A stretch of 61,197 nucleotides of DNA from Tenacibaculum holothuriorum (GCF_002120225.1 NZ_LAPZ01000017.1:1-61197); one strand, 5' to 3'; numbered from the stretch's first letter, positions 1-9,239 are shown. Notes: a model not told the origin generated them from the sequence alone. Made by a program: numbers and translations.

Positions 1-2
1 GA

Positions 3-2186
3 ACGTTGAAAAAGTTAGATTTAAATAACAATGGATTAACAAGTTTACCTAGTACAATAAATAATTTAACGAAATTAGAAAGTTTAGAGATACAATATAA
101 TGAGATAAATAGCGGTTTAGATTTAAGTAATCTTGAGCTTTTAAAAGTTTTAACAATACAGTATAATAATATTTATGAACTAAAATTAAATCTATCACCA
201 ACGGCATTTAGAGGAAGTAATAACAATTATAGTATACAACTAAGAAGAAATGCAATTGGTTGTATAGAAGTACCAAGTGATGAGTTAGTAGCTTGGCAGT
301 TAGCAGAAATTAATGAAGAGAGAGGGTATATAGACAACGGAGTTATCTATTCAGACAATTGTAGTGCAGTAACAACTAACTCTATACCAGATATAGAAAG
401 AGAGGCTTTAATAGCTATTTATAATAGTACTAAAGGTACAGATTGGAAAAACGATTTGTCATCTTCATATAACGGAGTACCTTGGGTAGCCGATGCAACT
501 CAAAAAAGAAATGTAGGAGCTTGGTTTGGTGTTACTACAGCTATTATTAACGGACAAAAACATGTTACAAAAATTGAGTTAAATAGTAATTTACTAGAAG
601 GTGCTTTGCCAGAAGAAATAAAAAATTTAACCGAATTAGTAAGTCTAAAAATTAATTCTAATGCTGTAAATGAATTAGCGAAAGAAATTGGAGAGTTGCC
701 AAAGTTAGAAGTTTTAGAATTTAATAGTCAACGTAATTCATCAAATTCTGAGTACGTGTTAAAAGAAATTCCTTCAGAAATTAATAACATAACTACACTT
801 AAACGTTTAGGATTAAATGGTAACCAATTAGAAGGAAATTTAGATTTTTCTAATTTAACAAATCTAACTTCTTTAGATGTTAATTCTAATCAAATAACTG
901 GATTAAAAATTGGAGTTTCTCCAAATGTTTTTGATGGGCAAAGTAATGGTTCTTTAAATTTTTCTAATACGTTTAGCTTTTCTTCAAACCAATACCTGTA
1001 TTGTATTGCAGTATCACAAAATACTATTGCAGATTGGGAAGGTAGTAGTTATGCGAGTTCTTATCCTAATATAGTTTGGGGGCAAGATTGTAGTGCTTAT
1101 AATAATGTGCCTACTAATGAGATACAGGCCTTGGTAGATATGTATAATAATTTAGACGGTGCAAATTGGACAAATAACAGCAATTGGACAGGAGATTTAA
1201 GTAAAGCAACTATAAATTCACCATACAATGCTACAAAATGGCAAGGAGTTACTACAGAGATTATAAATGGAGGTAAACACATTACTCAATTAACATTGAA
1301 TAGTAATAAGTTAAAAGGTGAGTTGCCAGAAAGTTTAGGAAACTTAACAAAAATAAAGTTATTGTACTTACAGAATAACGAGATTTCGGGGGTTATACCT
1401 ACTAGTGTTGGTAATATGATAGAAATGGAAACAATGTATGTAAACAATAATGAGCTAACGGGAAGTTTACCAGAAGGAATAAAAAACTACACAAAACTGC
1501 AAACACTTATAGTAGAAAATAATAAACTTGAAGGAAATGTGCCAGATTTAACTGCTATTAATACGTTGTCATCATTAAATATTAGAAACAATAAATTCCA
1601 ATTTGGAGACTTTGAAGATGAATTTGCAACTTATAAGAGTAATATAAATAGTTTTTCTTATTCGCCACAAGCAAAAATAGGAGAAGATACATCAGAAGAC
1701 TTAACAAATGCAGATTATAGGTTAGATGCAGTGGTAAGTGGAGATCATAATGAATACCAATGGTATAAAGATAATTCACCAATACAAGGAGCTACAGAAG
1801 CTAGTTACGATATTTTAAGTCCAACATCAGCAGATGATGGAATATATTATTGTAGAATTACCAACACTGTAGTTACTAATTTAACAATAGAAACTGGTAA
1901 AATAACTTTAAAGTACGATACTTCTTTAAGTACAGAAGATGAAGAGTTAGAAAAAGCTGTAAAGTTGTATCCAAACCCTACAAAAGGATTATTAAACTTA
2001 AATATTAGTAACCAGTTTGAGCTCAAAAAAATTGAAATTTATACCGTTTTAGGTAAAAAGATTAGAGAAATTAAAGCAAATTCTGGCCTGAAAAATATTG
2101 ATATATCTAACTTATCTAGTGGTATGTATTTAATTAATATAGTTACTGAAAAAGGTAGAGTTGTTAAAAGAGTTATGAGAGAGTAG
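3..2186 (+). CDS. Secreted leucine-rich-repeat protein with Ig-like domain and T9SS sorting domain (5' partial)
   Basis: The frame is open to the left window edge, so the start and signal peptide lie outside; numbering here is from position 6. LRR units such as LPSTINNLTKLESLEIQYN are seen. Two long modules repeat with a period of about 239 residues, each opening with an (E)AL..YN...G..W cap (near residues 132 and 371) followed by VTT.IING.KH(I/V)T and several LRRs, like capped LRR units of plant type. An Ig-like segment follows (about residues 575-650: YQWYKD, DDGIYYCR). The last 70 residues (YPNPTKG, LGK, GMYLI, VVKRVM) form a type A type IX secretion domain, so the protein should be exported by T9SS and anchored or released at the surface. 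An adhesin or binding role is inference. A strong terminator follows the stop. Confidence 0.9.
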   Translation, partial: TLKKLDLNNNGLTSLPSTINNLTKLESLEIQYNEINSGLDLSNLELLKVLTIQYNNIYELKLNLSPTAFRGSNNNYSIQLRRNAIGCIEVPSDELVAWQLAEINEERGYIDNGVIYSDNCSAVTTNSIPDIEREALIAIYNSTKGTDWKNDLSSSYNGVPWVADATQKRNVGAWFGVTTAIINGQKHVTKIELNSNLLEGALPEEIKNLTELVSLKINSNAVNELAKEIGELPKLEVLEFNSQRNSSNSEYVLKEIPSEINNITTLKRLGLNGNQLEGNLDFSNLTNLTSLDVNSNQITGLKIGVSPNVFDGQSNGSLNFSNTFSFSSNQYLYCIAVSQNTIADWEGSSYASSYPNIVWGQDCSAYNNVPTNEIQALVDMYNNLDGANWTNNSNWTGDLSKATINSPYNATKWQGVTTEIINGGKHITQLTLNSNKLKGELPESLGNLTKIKLLYLQNNEISGVIPTSVGNMIEMETMYVNNNELTGSLPEGIKNYTKLQTLIVENNKLEGNVPDLTAINTLSSLNIRNNKFQFGDFEDEFATYKSNINSFSYSPQAKIGEDTSEDLTNADYRLDAVVSGDHNEYQWYKDNSPIQGATEASYDILSPTSADDGIYYCRITNTVVTNLTIETGKITLKYDTSLSTEDEELEKAVKLYPNPTKGLLNLNISNQFELKKIEIYTVLGKKIREIKANSGLKNIDISNLSSGMYLINIVTEKGRVVKRVMRE

Positions 2187-2234
2187 AAAAGAAAGAGAAG
2201 TAGTTTTGATTTTTTTGATCAAAATAGTTTGTGT

Positions 2235-2270
2235 AATCGGAAAGTAATTTAATTACTTTCCGATTTTTTT
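2235..2270 (+). terminator. Rho-independent terminator after the LRR gene
   Basis: Perfect 15-base inverted repeat (AATCGGAAAGTAATT and its complement, one base apart, so a real loop of about five bases) followed by a run of Ts. It ends the plus-strand LRR transcript. From here to 2455 I see no gene or other structured element. Confidence 0.85.
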
Positions 2271-2455
2271 ATACATTACTTTTAATGTAAGTTTTTTAAA
2301 GTTAAATTTATATCGTTTTTTCGATTCACTCTCTTAAATGAAATTATAAAATATTTGAGGTGATACACAAATAATTATAAGAATTAGAATAAGACATAAA
2401 ACCAAAGAATATATAAGCTGCTTTTTATAAGTTTTAAGCTTAATAAAAACAATTA

Positions 2456-4822
2456 TTAGTTATTCTCTTCCTTTGGTGGAATAATTTTCATTGCTGGTTC
2501 TTTGAACACCTTTTTATTTGCTATTTTCTTTTCAAAAGTTAATAATAAAGAAGGTAGTAAGATTAGATTAGAAACCATTGCTAATAATAAGGTGATAGAT
2601 ACTAATCCTCCTAAGGCAATCGTCCCACCAAAGCTAGAAATTGTAAATACTAAGAAACCAAAAAATAATACAATTGAAGTATAAAACATACTAACTCCAG
2701 TTTCTCTTAAAGCGGCATAAACCGATTTTCTAACTTTCCAATTGTTAGCTAATAATTCTTGACGGTATTTTGCTAAAAAGTGAATGGTATCGTCTACCGA
2801 GATTCCAAAAGCAATACTAAATACTAATATAGTTGATGGTTTTATTGGGATATCGAAGAATCCCATTAATCCAGCAGTAATTAACAGCGGTAACATGTTT
2901 GGGATTAAGGATATTAAAATCATTTGAGGAGATCTAAACATCCACGCCATAAATATTGAAATTAATACGATGGCTAATGATAATGATATCACCAAGTTTT
3001 TAATTAAGTAGTTGGTTCCTTTTAAGAAAACCAACGCTTTTCCTGTCATAGAAACATCAAACTTTTCGTTAGGGAATTGCTTCTTAATTACTGCTCCTAA
3101 ACGCTCTTGAATAATATCCATTTTATCGGTTCCAACATCTTTCATAAATGTAGTGATACGTGCGTATCTTCCTGTTGAATCAACAAAATTATTCAACATT
3201 CCTGCATTACTATTTGAGTTTTTAGTGTATGCGAAAATGTGAGCTTTTTCTTGAGAAGTTGGTAATTGATAGTATTTTGGTTTTCCTTTATAGTAAGCTT
3301 GTTTAGAATATTTAACAAGGTTTACTACTGAAACAGGTTTGCTCAATTCAGGGAACGTTTCAATAGCTTCATGAAGTTTATCCATCTTTTTAAGGGTAGA
3401 TAATTTCATAACTCCTTTTTCTCTTTTAGTATCTACTAAAATTTCTAAAGGCATAATTCCGCCAAATTCTTTCTCAAAAAACTTAATGTCTTTGTAGAAC
3501 TGCATTCCTTTCGGCATATCTTCAATCAAACTACCAGAAACTCTAATTTGGAATAAACCGATTAACCCTAAAATAATAACAATAACTGTAGTGATATAAA
3601 TGCTAATACGTCGCTTTCTTACCATACGCTCCATCCAATCTACGACTTGCCCCATCCATTTTTTCTCAAGATGGTTTAAGTGTTTTTTCTTCGGAAGAGG
3701 CATAAAGCTGTATATAATCGGAATGATTAATAAAGCCAAAATGAAGATACTGATGATGTTTACGGAAGCTAAAATTCCGAATTCACGTAATAATTGACTT
3801 TTTACAAACACAAAAGTTGCAAAACCAGATGCAGTTGTAATATTTGTCATCAAAGTAGCATTACCAATTTTAGCAATTACACGTTGCAATGACTTTGCTT
3901 GATTACCGTGTTTCTTAACTTCTTGCTGATATTTATTAATTAAGAATACCGCGTTAGGTACTCCAATAACAATAATTAATGGAGGAATTAAAGCTGATAA
4001 TACAGTAATTTCATAACGGAACCATCCTATAAATCCGAAAGCCCATGTAACACCAATGCTAACTACAAGTAGCGTAATAAAAGTTGCTCTAAAAGATCTA
4101 AAGAAGAAAAAGAATATGAGAGCAGTAATAAGTAATGCTCCAGCTACAAAAAACACCATTTCATCAATAATGTTCTGTGAGTTTACGGTACGTATGTATG
4201 GCATTCCAGAAATACGGACATCTACATTGTAATCTTTTTCAAATTTATCGATTCTTGGAATTAGAATTTCAGCAATGAAATTTCTACGCTCAATAGTATT
4301 TACAATGTCTTTATTAATGTAAATAGCGGTTTGTAAAACACCTTCTTTATTGTATAATAAGTTTTCGTAAAAAGGAAGTTTTTCAAATAGTTGTGTTTGA
4401 ATTTTTTCAACTTCTTCTTTAGTCTTTGGTGCTTTTTCAAATAAAGGTTCTAAAATAAACTTACGTTTCTTTCTGTCAGCTTTTAACTGTTTTACATCAG
4501 AAATAGAAACGGTAAAATCTACTTGAGAAACTGTATCAAAAGATTTAGTAAGTTTGTTCCAAGCATTGAATTTTTCAGGAGAAAAAATAGTACTGTCTTT
4601 TATTCCAAGAATAACTAAGTTACCTTCTTCTCCAAATATTTTTAGGAACTGATTGTACTCTAAATTTGCTTGATGATCTTCGGGTAGCAAGTTAGCTTCG
4701 GTATATGAAAAACGCATATACTTCATTTGTGAAACCAAAAATGCTGTTATTGCTGCAATAAAAATAAGAACGATGTAACGGTTTCTTAATATAATTCCAG
4801 CGACTCTAGTCCAAAAGCTCAT
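2456..4822 (-). CDS. RND/MMPL superfamily transporter (COG1033 type)
   Basis: A 788-residue inner-membrane protein with the duplicated RND plan: TM1 near residues 13-30, a large periplasmic domain to about 215, a cluster of five TMs (about 218-380), TM7 near 406-425, a second periplasmic domain, and a second five-TM cluster (about 630-770). The motif FGISVDDTIHFL carries the acidic pair expected of the proton relay in this superfamily. This family (COG1033, related to Patched/HpnN) moves lipids or hydrophobic compounds; the substrate cannot be read from sequence. There is no adaptor (HlyD-like) or TolC gene beside it, so it is not a classical tripartite pump. It is monocistronic, with a perfect TAACTTTG box 15 bases before the ATG. 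Confidence 0.88.
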   Translation of the reverse strand: MSFWTRVAGIILRNRYIVLIFIAAITAFLVSQMKYMRFSYTEANLLPEDHQANLEYNQFLKIFGEEGNLVILGIKDSTIFSPEKFNAWNKLTKSFDTVSQVDFTVSISDVKQLKADRKKRKFILEPLFEKAPKTKEEVEKIQTQLFEKLPFYENLLYNKEGVLQTAIYINKDIVNTIERRNFIAEILIPRIDKFEKDYNVDVRISGMPYIRTVNSQNIIDEMVFFVAGALLITALIFFFFFRSFRATFITLLVVSIGVTWAFGFIGWFRYEITVLSALIPPLIIVIGVPNAVFLINKYQQEVKKHGNQAKSLQRVIAKIGNATLMTNITTASGFATFVFVKSQLLREFGILASVNIISIFILALLIIPIIYSFMPLPKKKHLNHLEKKWMGQVVDWMERMVRKRRISIYITTVIVIILGLIGLFQIRVSGSLIEDMPKGMQFYKDIKFFEKEFGGIMPLEILVDTKREKGVMKLSTLKKMDKLHEAIETFPELSKPVSVVNLVKYSKQAYYKGKPKYYQLPTSQEKAHIFAYTKNSNSNAGMLNNFVDSTGRYARITTFMKDVGTDKMDIIQERLGAVIKKQFPNEKFDVSMTGKALVFLKGTNYLIKNLVISLSLAIVLISIFMAWMFRSPQMILISLIPNMLPLLITAGLMGFFDIPIKPSTILVFSIAFGISVDDTIHFLAKYRQELLANNWKVRKSVYAALRETGVSMFYTSIVLFFGFLVFTISSFGGTIALGGLVSITLLLAMVSNLILLPSLLLTFEKKIANKKVFKEPAMKIIPPKEENN

Positions 4823-4837
4823 TCAAAAAAATTTTTG

Positions 4838-4845
4838 CAAAGTTA
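4838..4845 (-). promoter_or_regulatory. Promoter -7 box of the RND transporter gene
   Basis: TAACTTTG on the minus strand matches the Bacteroidota -7 consensus TAnnTTTG exactly and sits 15 bases from the start codon. No clear TTTG -33 box at 19-21 bp. Confidence 0.6.
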
Positions 4846-4870
4846 TTAATTTCTACTGACGTAAGAGCAT

Positions 4871-4898
4871 AAAAAAAGAGTGTTAAAAAACACTCTTT
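4871..4898 (-). terminator. Terminator after frr
   Basis: AAAGAGTGTT/AACACTCTTT stem (10 bp) with a four-A loop; read on the minus strand it is followed by a T run. It ends the pyrH-frr transcript. Confidence 0.8.
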
Positions 4899-4919
4899 CA
4901 ATATACTTAGAAAGGTTTG

Positions 4920-5471
4920 TTATACTGTCATAATTTCCTCTTCTTTAACAGAATACTTCTCGTCGATTTCTTTTACGAATTTGTCTGTTAATGTTTGCAC
5001 ATCAGCTTCTGCATTTTTCTTCATATCATCAGAAACATCTGTCTTTTTAATGTCGTTATTCGCTTCTTTACGAGCATTACGAATACCTACTTTTGCATGT
5101 TCAGCTTCAGCTTTAGCTTGTTTAGCTAAATCACGACGACGCTCTTCTGTTAATGGTGGTACATTAATAATAATGTTTTCGCCATTATTCATTGGGTTAA
5201 AACCTAAGTTTGCTATCATGATTGCTTTTTCAATTTCATGTAGCATGTTTTTTTCCCAAGGTTGAATAGAAATAGTACGAGCATCTGGTGTGTTTACATT
5301 GGCAACTTGACTTAATGGTGTTTGAGATCCATAATAATCAACTTGAACATTTGCTAACATTGCAGGAGAAGCTTTTCCAGCTCTAATACTACGTAATTCT
5401 TTTTCTAAATGTGCAATAGCATTGTTCATTGCTTCTTTTGCACTATCTAAAATAAAATCTATTTCTTCCAT
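4920..5471 (-). CDS. frr: Ribosome recycling factor
   Basis: 183 residues, close to the usual 185. RRF dissociates post-termination 70S ribosomes together with EF-G. The family signatures are visible: LEKELRSIRAGKASPAML near the N-terminus, VQVDYYG, the ISIQPWEKNML segment, and the C-terminal helix pair NARKEANNDIKK...KFVKEIDEKYSVKEEEIM. It lies 38 bases behind pyrH, the usual pyrH-frr order, and is followed by a strong terminator, so the two form one transcript. Confidence 0.97.
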   Translation of the reverse strand: MEEIDFILDSAKEAMNNAIAHLEKELRSIRAGKASPAMLANVQVDYYGSQTPLSQVANVNTPDARTISIQPWEKNMLHEIEKAIMIANLGFNPMNNGENIIINVPPLTEERRRDLAKQAKAEAEHAKVGIRNARKEANNDIKKTDVSDDMKKNAEADVQTLTDKFVKEIDEKYSVKEEEIMTV

Positions 5472-5509
5472 TTTAATTATAATTTAAAAACCGTAAAGGT
5501 AATTTTGGT

Positions 5510-6220
5510 TTATTGATTATCAACTATTGTTCCAATTTGTTCTCCTGATAGTAATTTCATTAAATTACCTTTCTTATTCATGTCGAAAACAATAATTGGA
5601 AGTTTATTCTCTTCACTTAATGTAAAAGCAGTCATGTCCATTACTTTTAAGCCTTTTTCTATAACGTCTTTAAAAGTAATGTTTTCATATTTAACAGCAT
5701 CTTTATCTTTTTCTGGATCAGCAGTGTAAATTCCATCTACACGAGTTCCTTTTAAGATAGCATCTGCATTAATTTCGATAGCTCTTAAAACTGCTGCTGT
5801 ATCTGTTGTGAAATACGGATTTCCAGTTCCTCCTCCAAAAATAACGACACGTCCTTTTTCTAAATGGCGGTTAGCACGGCGCTTAATATAAGGTTCTGCG
5901 ATTTCTTTAATTTCGATAGCTGTTTGTAGTCTTGTATGAATGCCTTCGTCTTCTAAAGCACTTTGTAAAGCTAAACCATTAATACAAGTTGCTAGCATTC
6001 CCATATGATCTCCTTGAACGCGATCCATACCGTTACTGGCACCAGCTACTCCTCTAAAAATATTTCCTCCTCCTATAACAATGGCTACTTCAACACCTTT
6101 ATCTACAACTAATTTTATTTCTTGAGCGTATTCTTTAAGTCTTTTAGGATCTATTCCGTATTGACGATTTCCCATTAAGGCTTCTCCACTCAGTTTTAAA
6201 AGAATTCTTTTGTATTGCAT
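5510..6220 (-). CDS. pyrH: Uridylate kinase (UMP kinase)
   Basis: 236 residues, standard length for the bacterial hexameric amino-acid-kinase-fold UMP kinase that makes UDP from UMP in pyrimidine nucleotide synthesis. Motifs: KLSGEALMG (N-terminal phosphate-binding), [28 protein letters not shown], and [17 protein letters not shown]. The tsf gene upstream ends in a strong terminator, and a perfect TAGTTTTG promoter box lies in the gap, so pyrH-frr is probably transcribed apart from rplM-rpsI-rpsB-tsf although contiguous with it. Confidence 0.97.
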   Translation of the reverse strand: MQYKRILLKLSGEALMGNRQYGIDPKRLKEYAQEIKLVVDKGVEVAIVIGGGNIFRGVAGASNGMDRVQGDHMGMLATCINGLALQSALEDEGIHTRLQTAIEIKEIAEPYIKRRANRHLEKGRVVIFGGGTGNPYFTTDTAAVLRAIEINADAILKGTRVDGIYTADPEKDKDAVKYENITFKDVIEKGLKVMDMTAFTLSEENKLPIIVFDMNKKGNLMKLLSGEQIGTIVDNQ

Positions 6221-6239
6221 AATTTTATTGAAAGTTTTG

Positions 6240-6247
6240 CAAAACTA
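6240..6247 (-). promoter_or_regulatory. Promoter -7 box of pyrH-frr
   Basis: TAGTTTTG on the minus strand is a perfect TAnnTTTG, 19 bases before the pyrH ATG and just downstream of the tsf terminator. No TTTG at the ideal -33 distance. Confidence 0.6.
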
Positions 6248-6280
6248 CATATTTTTTTTGACTCCGATTTTTTATTGCAC

Positions 6281-6311
6281 AAAAAAACCATCCGATTAAA
6301 GGATGGTTTTT
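6281..6311 (-). terminator. Terminator after tsf
   Basis: AAAAACCATCC and GGATGGTTTTT form an 11-bp stem with a seven-base loop; on the minus strand it is followed by seven Ts. It separates tsf from pyrH. Confidence 0.85.
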
Positions 6312-6329
6312 AGTTTTATATTGATAAGA

Positions 6330-7292
6330 TTAACCTAAAGTTACTCTTACGAAGTTTTTAACTTCTACATCTCCGAAAGTAGAAACGTATTCTGCAACAG
6401 TTTTCTTCTCATCTTTGATGAATTTTTGGTCTAATAAACACTGCTCTTGATCTAAAGTAGTGTTATCAGAGATAAATCTTTCCATTTTACCTGGTAAGAT
6501 TTTGTCCCAAATTTGTTCTGGCTTACCTTCAGCTTTTAATTGCTCTTTAGCAGCTTCTTCAGCGTTTGCTAAAGCTTCGTCTGTTAATTGTAAACGAGAT
6601 ACGAATTGAGGTACGTTCTTTAAAGTTTTACCTAAACGAACTAACTCTTCGTTATCTTTAACGATAGCAGCGATTCTTGCTTCAGTTTCTGAAGCAACGT
6701 AAGCAGGATCGAAATCTTTGTAAGATAAAGAAGTAGCTCCCATAGAAGCAGCTTGCATAGCTAAATCTTTAGTTAAAGTAGCAGCATTGTCTACATCAGC
6801 AGTTAAACCTACCATTGCAGCAATTTTACCAACGTGTGTATATGCTCCTACGTATGGTGCTTCAATTCTTTCGAAAGAAGTAATATCGATTTTTTCACCG
6901 ATAACTCCTGTTTGCTCGATTAATTTCTCAGCAACAGTCATTCCTCCGATGTTAGCAGCTAAAAACTCTTCTTTTGTTTTAGTAGTAAATGCTACGTCTA
7001 CAAATTCTTGAGCTAAAGCTTTGAAAGAATCGTTTTTAGCAACGAAGTCAGTCTCACAAGCTAAAACGATAGCAACACCGTAAGTGTTATCATCGCTAAT
7101 TTTAGTAATAGCTACACCTTCAGTAGACTCACGGTCTGCTCTTTTAGCAGCGATTTTTTGTCCTTTTTTACGTAAAATTTCAATTGCTTTATCAAAGTTT
7201 CCTTCTGCTTCTACTAATGCATTTTTACAATCCATCATACCAGCTCCAGTAAGCTCTCTTAATTTTTTTACGTCAGCAGCTTTAATTGCCAT
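6330..7292 (-). CDS. tsf: Translation elongation factor Ts
   Basis: 320 residues, longer than E. coli EF-Ts (283) because of a bigger C-terminal half. EF-Ts exchanges GDP for GTP on EF-Tu. The N-terminal UBA-like segment VKKLRELTGAGMMDCKNAL and the EF-Tu-contacting CETDFVAKNDSF are intact, followed by two core subdomains (MVGLTADVDNAAT..., LAMQAASMGATSLS). It lies downstream of rpsB, the near-universal rpsB-tsf pair, with a weak hairpin between them that may lower or balance tsf expression. Confidence 0.97.
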   Translation of the reverse strand: MAIKAADVKKLRELTGAGMMDCKNALVEAEGNFDKAIEILRKKGQKIAAKRADRESTEGVAITKISDDNTYGVAIVLACETDFVAKNDSFKALAQEFVDVAFTTKTKEEFLAANIGGMTVAEKLIEQTGVIGEKIDITSFERIEAPYVGAYTHVGKIAAMVGLTADVDNAATLTKDLAMQAASMGATSLSYKDFDPAYVASETEARIAAIVKDNEELVRLGKTLKNVPQFVSRLQLTDEALANAEEAAKEQLKAEGKPEQIWDKILPGKMERFISDNTTLDQEQCLLDQKFIKDEKKTVAEYVSTFGDVEVKNFVRVTLG

Positions 7293-7336
7293 TTTATTTT
7301 TTGTTTTTTAAGTTGTGATTAAAATTAAAATAAAAT

Positions 7337-7362
7337 AAAGGCTTCAATGTAATGAAACCTTT
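7337..7362 (-). terminator. Weak intercistronic hairpin between rpsB and tsf
   Basis: On the minus strand AAAGGTTTCA pairs with TGAAGCCTTT (one G-U pair), six-base loop, followed by an AT-rich rather than pure T stretch. Likely a partial terminator or processing site; function is inference. Confidence 0.45.
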
Positions 7363-7371
7363 AAATTAAAA

Positions 7372-8115
7372 TTATTTTGCTTCTTCAGCTTTAGCTTCTG
7401 TTTCTTTAGCAGCTTTAGCTTTTTCTTTGTCAGCTTTTCTATCAGCTAATCCTTCAGCAATCGATTCAGTTACATAAGATAATACTTTGTCGATTGATTT
7501 AGAAGCGTCATCGTTTGCAGGAATTACAAAATCAACTGGTCTAGGATCAGAGTTTGTATCAACCATTGCAAAGATTGGAATGTTTAATTTTTGAGCTTCA
7601 GCAATAGCAATGTGTTCTTTCTTTACATCTACTACGAATAAAGCTCCTGGTAAACGTGTCATATCAGAGATAGAACCTAAATTCTTTTCTAATTTTTCAC
7701 GTTGACGGTTAATTTGTAACTTTTCTCTTTTAGATAAAGCATCGAAAGAACCATCTTGTTTCATTCTATCGATAGAAGCCATTTTCTTTACAGCTTTACG
7801 AATAGTAACGAAGTTAGTTAACATACCACCTGGCCATCTTTCAGTGATGTAAGGCATGTTTACATTTTTTGCTTTTTCTGCAACGATATCTTTAGCTTGC
7901 TTCTTAGTAGCAACGAATAAGATCTTACGTCCAGAGTTAGCTATTTTTTGTAACGCAGCAGAAGCTTCGTCAATTTTAGCTGAAGTCTTATACAAATCGA
8001 TGATGTGAACACCGTTACGCTCTGTATAAATGTAAGGAGCCATGTTTGGGTTCCACTTTCTTGTTAAGTGACCAAAGTGTACTCCACTTTCTAATAATTC
8101 TTGAATGTTTGCCAT
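7372..8115 (-). CDS. rpsB: 30S ribosomal protein S2
   Basis: Start placed at the ATG giving MANIQELLESGVHFGH (247 residues); the frame runs 11 codons further upstream but S2 proteins begin at this motif. Core motifs: GVHFGHLTRKWNPNM, IDLYKT, FVATKKQAKDIV, ERWPGGMLTNF, LPGALFVVDVKKEHIAIAEA and IPANDDASKSI. The C-terminus is a short lysine/alanine/glutamate tail. The gene lies 118 bases after rpsI; this leader holds two hairpins on the coding strand that could serve S2 autoregulation (inference). Confidence 0.97.
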   Translation of the reverse strand: MANIQELLESGVHFGHLTRKWNPNMAPYIYTERNGVHIIDLYKTSAKIDEASAALQKIANSGRKILFVATKKQAKDIVAEKAKNVNMPYITERWPGGMLTNFVTIRKAVKKMASIDRMKQDGSFDALSKREKLQINRQREKLEKNLGSISDMTRLPGALFVVDVKKEHIAIAEAQKLNIPIFAMVDTNSDPRPVDFVIPANDDASKSIDKVLSYVTESIAEGLADRKADKEKAKAAKETEAKAEEAK

Positions 8116-8146
8116 TTTAATAAATGTGTTTACGTTCTGTTTTTTC

Positions 8147-8222
8147 AATATTTCAGTAGTTATTAAGTCTGAAATATTTAGATACTAAACTGTTAATAAA
8201 TTTAATTTTATAAATAACAGTT
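8147..8222 (-). promoter_or_regulatory. Structured rpsI-rpsB intercistronic leader (two hairpins)
   Basis: Two perfect inverted repeats lie head to tail: 8188-8195 with 8215-8222 (AACTGTTA/TAACAGTT, 19-base loop) and 8147-8156 with 8169-8178 (AATATTTCAG/CTGAAATATT, 12-base loop). Neither is followed by a T run on the minus strand, so they are not simple terminators. Candidate binding site for S2 feedback or an RNA-processing site. Confidence 0.4.
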
Positions 8223-8233
8223 CCAATAAACGA

Positions 8234-8620
8234 TTAACGCTTAGAGAACTGGAATTTCTTACGAGCTTTCTTCTGACCGAATTTCTTACGCTCAACCATT
8301 CTTGGATCACGAGTTAATAATCCTTCTGGCTTTAATACTGCTTTGTGCTCTTCGTTAATAGCTACTAATGCTCTAGTAATTGCTAAACGGATAGCTTCAG
8401 CTTGACCAGTAACTCCACCTCCGTAAACATTTACTTTGATATCGTAAGACTCTAAGTTCTCTGTTAACATTAATGGTTGCTTTACTTTGTATTGTAAAGT
8501 TGGAGTTGTTAAATAGTTTGCTAACTCTCTTTTGTTGATAGTGATGTTTCCACTTCCTTGAGAAACATAAACACGAGCAACAGCTGTTTTTCTTCTACCT
8601 ATTTTGTGTACAGTTTCCAT
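8234..8620 (-). CDS. rpsI: 30S ribosomal protein S9
   Basis: 128 residues, typical length. Signature: GRRKTAVARVYVSQGSGNITIN at the N-terminus, GGGVTGQAEAIRLAITRAL in the middle, and the basic C-terminal tail LLTRDPRMVERKKFGQKKARKKFQFSKR whose last SKR reaches the ribosomal P site. It begins 2 bases after rplM, so the two are translationally coupled as in most bacteria. Confidence 0.98.
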   Translation of the reverse strand: METVHKIGRRKTAVARVYVSQGSGNITINKRELANYLTTPTLQYKVKQPLMLTENLESYDIKVNVYGGGVTGQAEAIRLAITRALVAINEEHKAVLKPEGLLTRDPRMVERKKFGQKKARKKFQFSKR

Positions 8621-8622
8621 GA

Positions 8623-9078
8623 TTATTTAAGATCGTTAAGGTTAATAGCTTTAGGTTTTTGAGCTTCTTGTTGGTGCTCAGTTCCTGCGTATACATATAA
8701 ATTTCTGAATAACGCACTACCTAATTTGTTTTTAGGTAACATACCTTTTACTGCTTTCTCGATGATTCTTGTAGGATCCTTCTCGAACATCTCAGTTGCA
8801 GTTAATGATCTTTGTCCTCCTGGGTAACCTGTGTGACGGATATATGACTTATTAGTCCACTTTTTACCAGTTAAATTGATTTTTTCAGCGTTGATTACTA
8901 CAACGTTGTCTCCACAATCTACGTGAGGAGTGAAATTTGGCTTGTACTTACCTCTAATAAGTTTTGCAACTTTAGAAGCTAAACGACCTAAGTTTTGCCC
9001 GTCCGCATCAACAACAACCCACTCTTTGTTAACAGTGTTCTTGTTAGCCGATACTGTTTTGTAACTTAATGTGTTCAT
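8623..9078 (-). CDS. rplM: 50S ribosomal protein L13
   Basis: 151 residues. Motifs WVVVDADGQNLGRLASKVAKLIRGK, VINAEKINLTGKKWTNKSYIRHTGYPGG, and KGMLPKNKLGSALFRNLYVYAGTEHQQ are diagnostic. It is the first gene of the rplM-rpsI-rpsB-tsf cluster and has the best-formed promoter in the window about 60 bases upstream. Confidence 0.98.
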   Translation of the reverse strand: MNTLSYKTVSANKNTVNKEWVVVDADGQNLGRLASKVAKLIRGKYKPNFTPHVDCGDNVVVINAEKINLTGKKWTNKSYIRHTGYPGGQRSLTATEMFEKDPTRIIEKAVKGMLPKNKLGSALFRNLYVYAGTEHQQEAQKPKAINLNDLK

Positions 9079-9136
9079 AATTACACGATTAGTTTTTGTC
9101 TTATTAATAATAAATTTTGTCCTTTAAAAAGGTGTG

Positions 9137-9167
9137 CAAATGTACAACTAATTATTTGATTAACAAA
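9137..9167 (-). promoter_or_regulatory. Promoter of the rplM-rpsI-rpsB-tsf operon
   Basis: Minus-strand TACATTTG (9137-9144) is a perfect -7 box, and TTTG (9164-9167) lies 19 bp upstream, the ideal Bacteroidota -33/-7 arrangement. The predicted leader is about 50 nt and contains a short CCTTT..AAAGG hairpin. Confidence 0.75.
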
Positions 9168-9239
9168 CAAGCAGCTGCTTTTCTTTTTCTTTAAGAAGTA
9201 AGAAAGTTAAATTAACATATTCTTAAGATAAAACTATGC

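Noticed and set aside
4981..5265. Antisense reading frames within frr, tsf, alaS and other minus-strand genes
   Set aside because: They are shadows of well-identified genes, with no promoter and no recognisable protein features.
8116..8148. Longer rpsB frame adding 11 N-terminal residues
   Set aside because: S2 proteins start at the MANIQELLESGVHFGH motif; the extension has no counterpart in the family.
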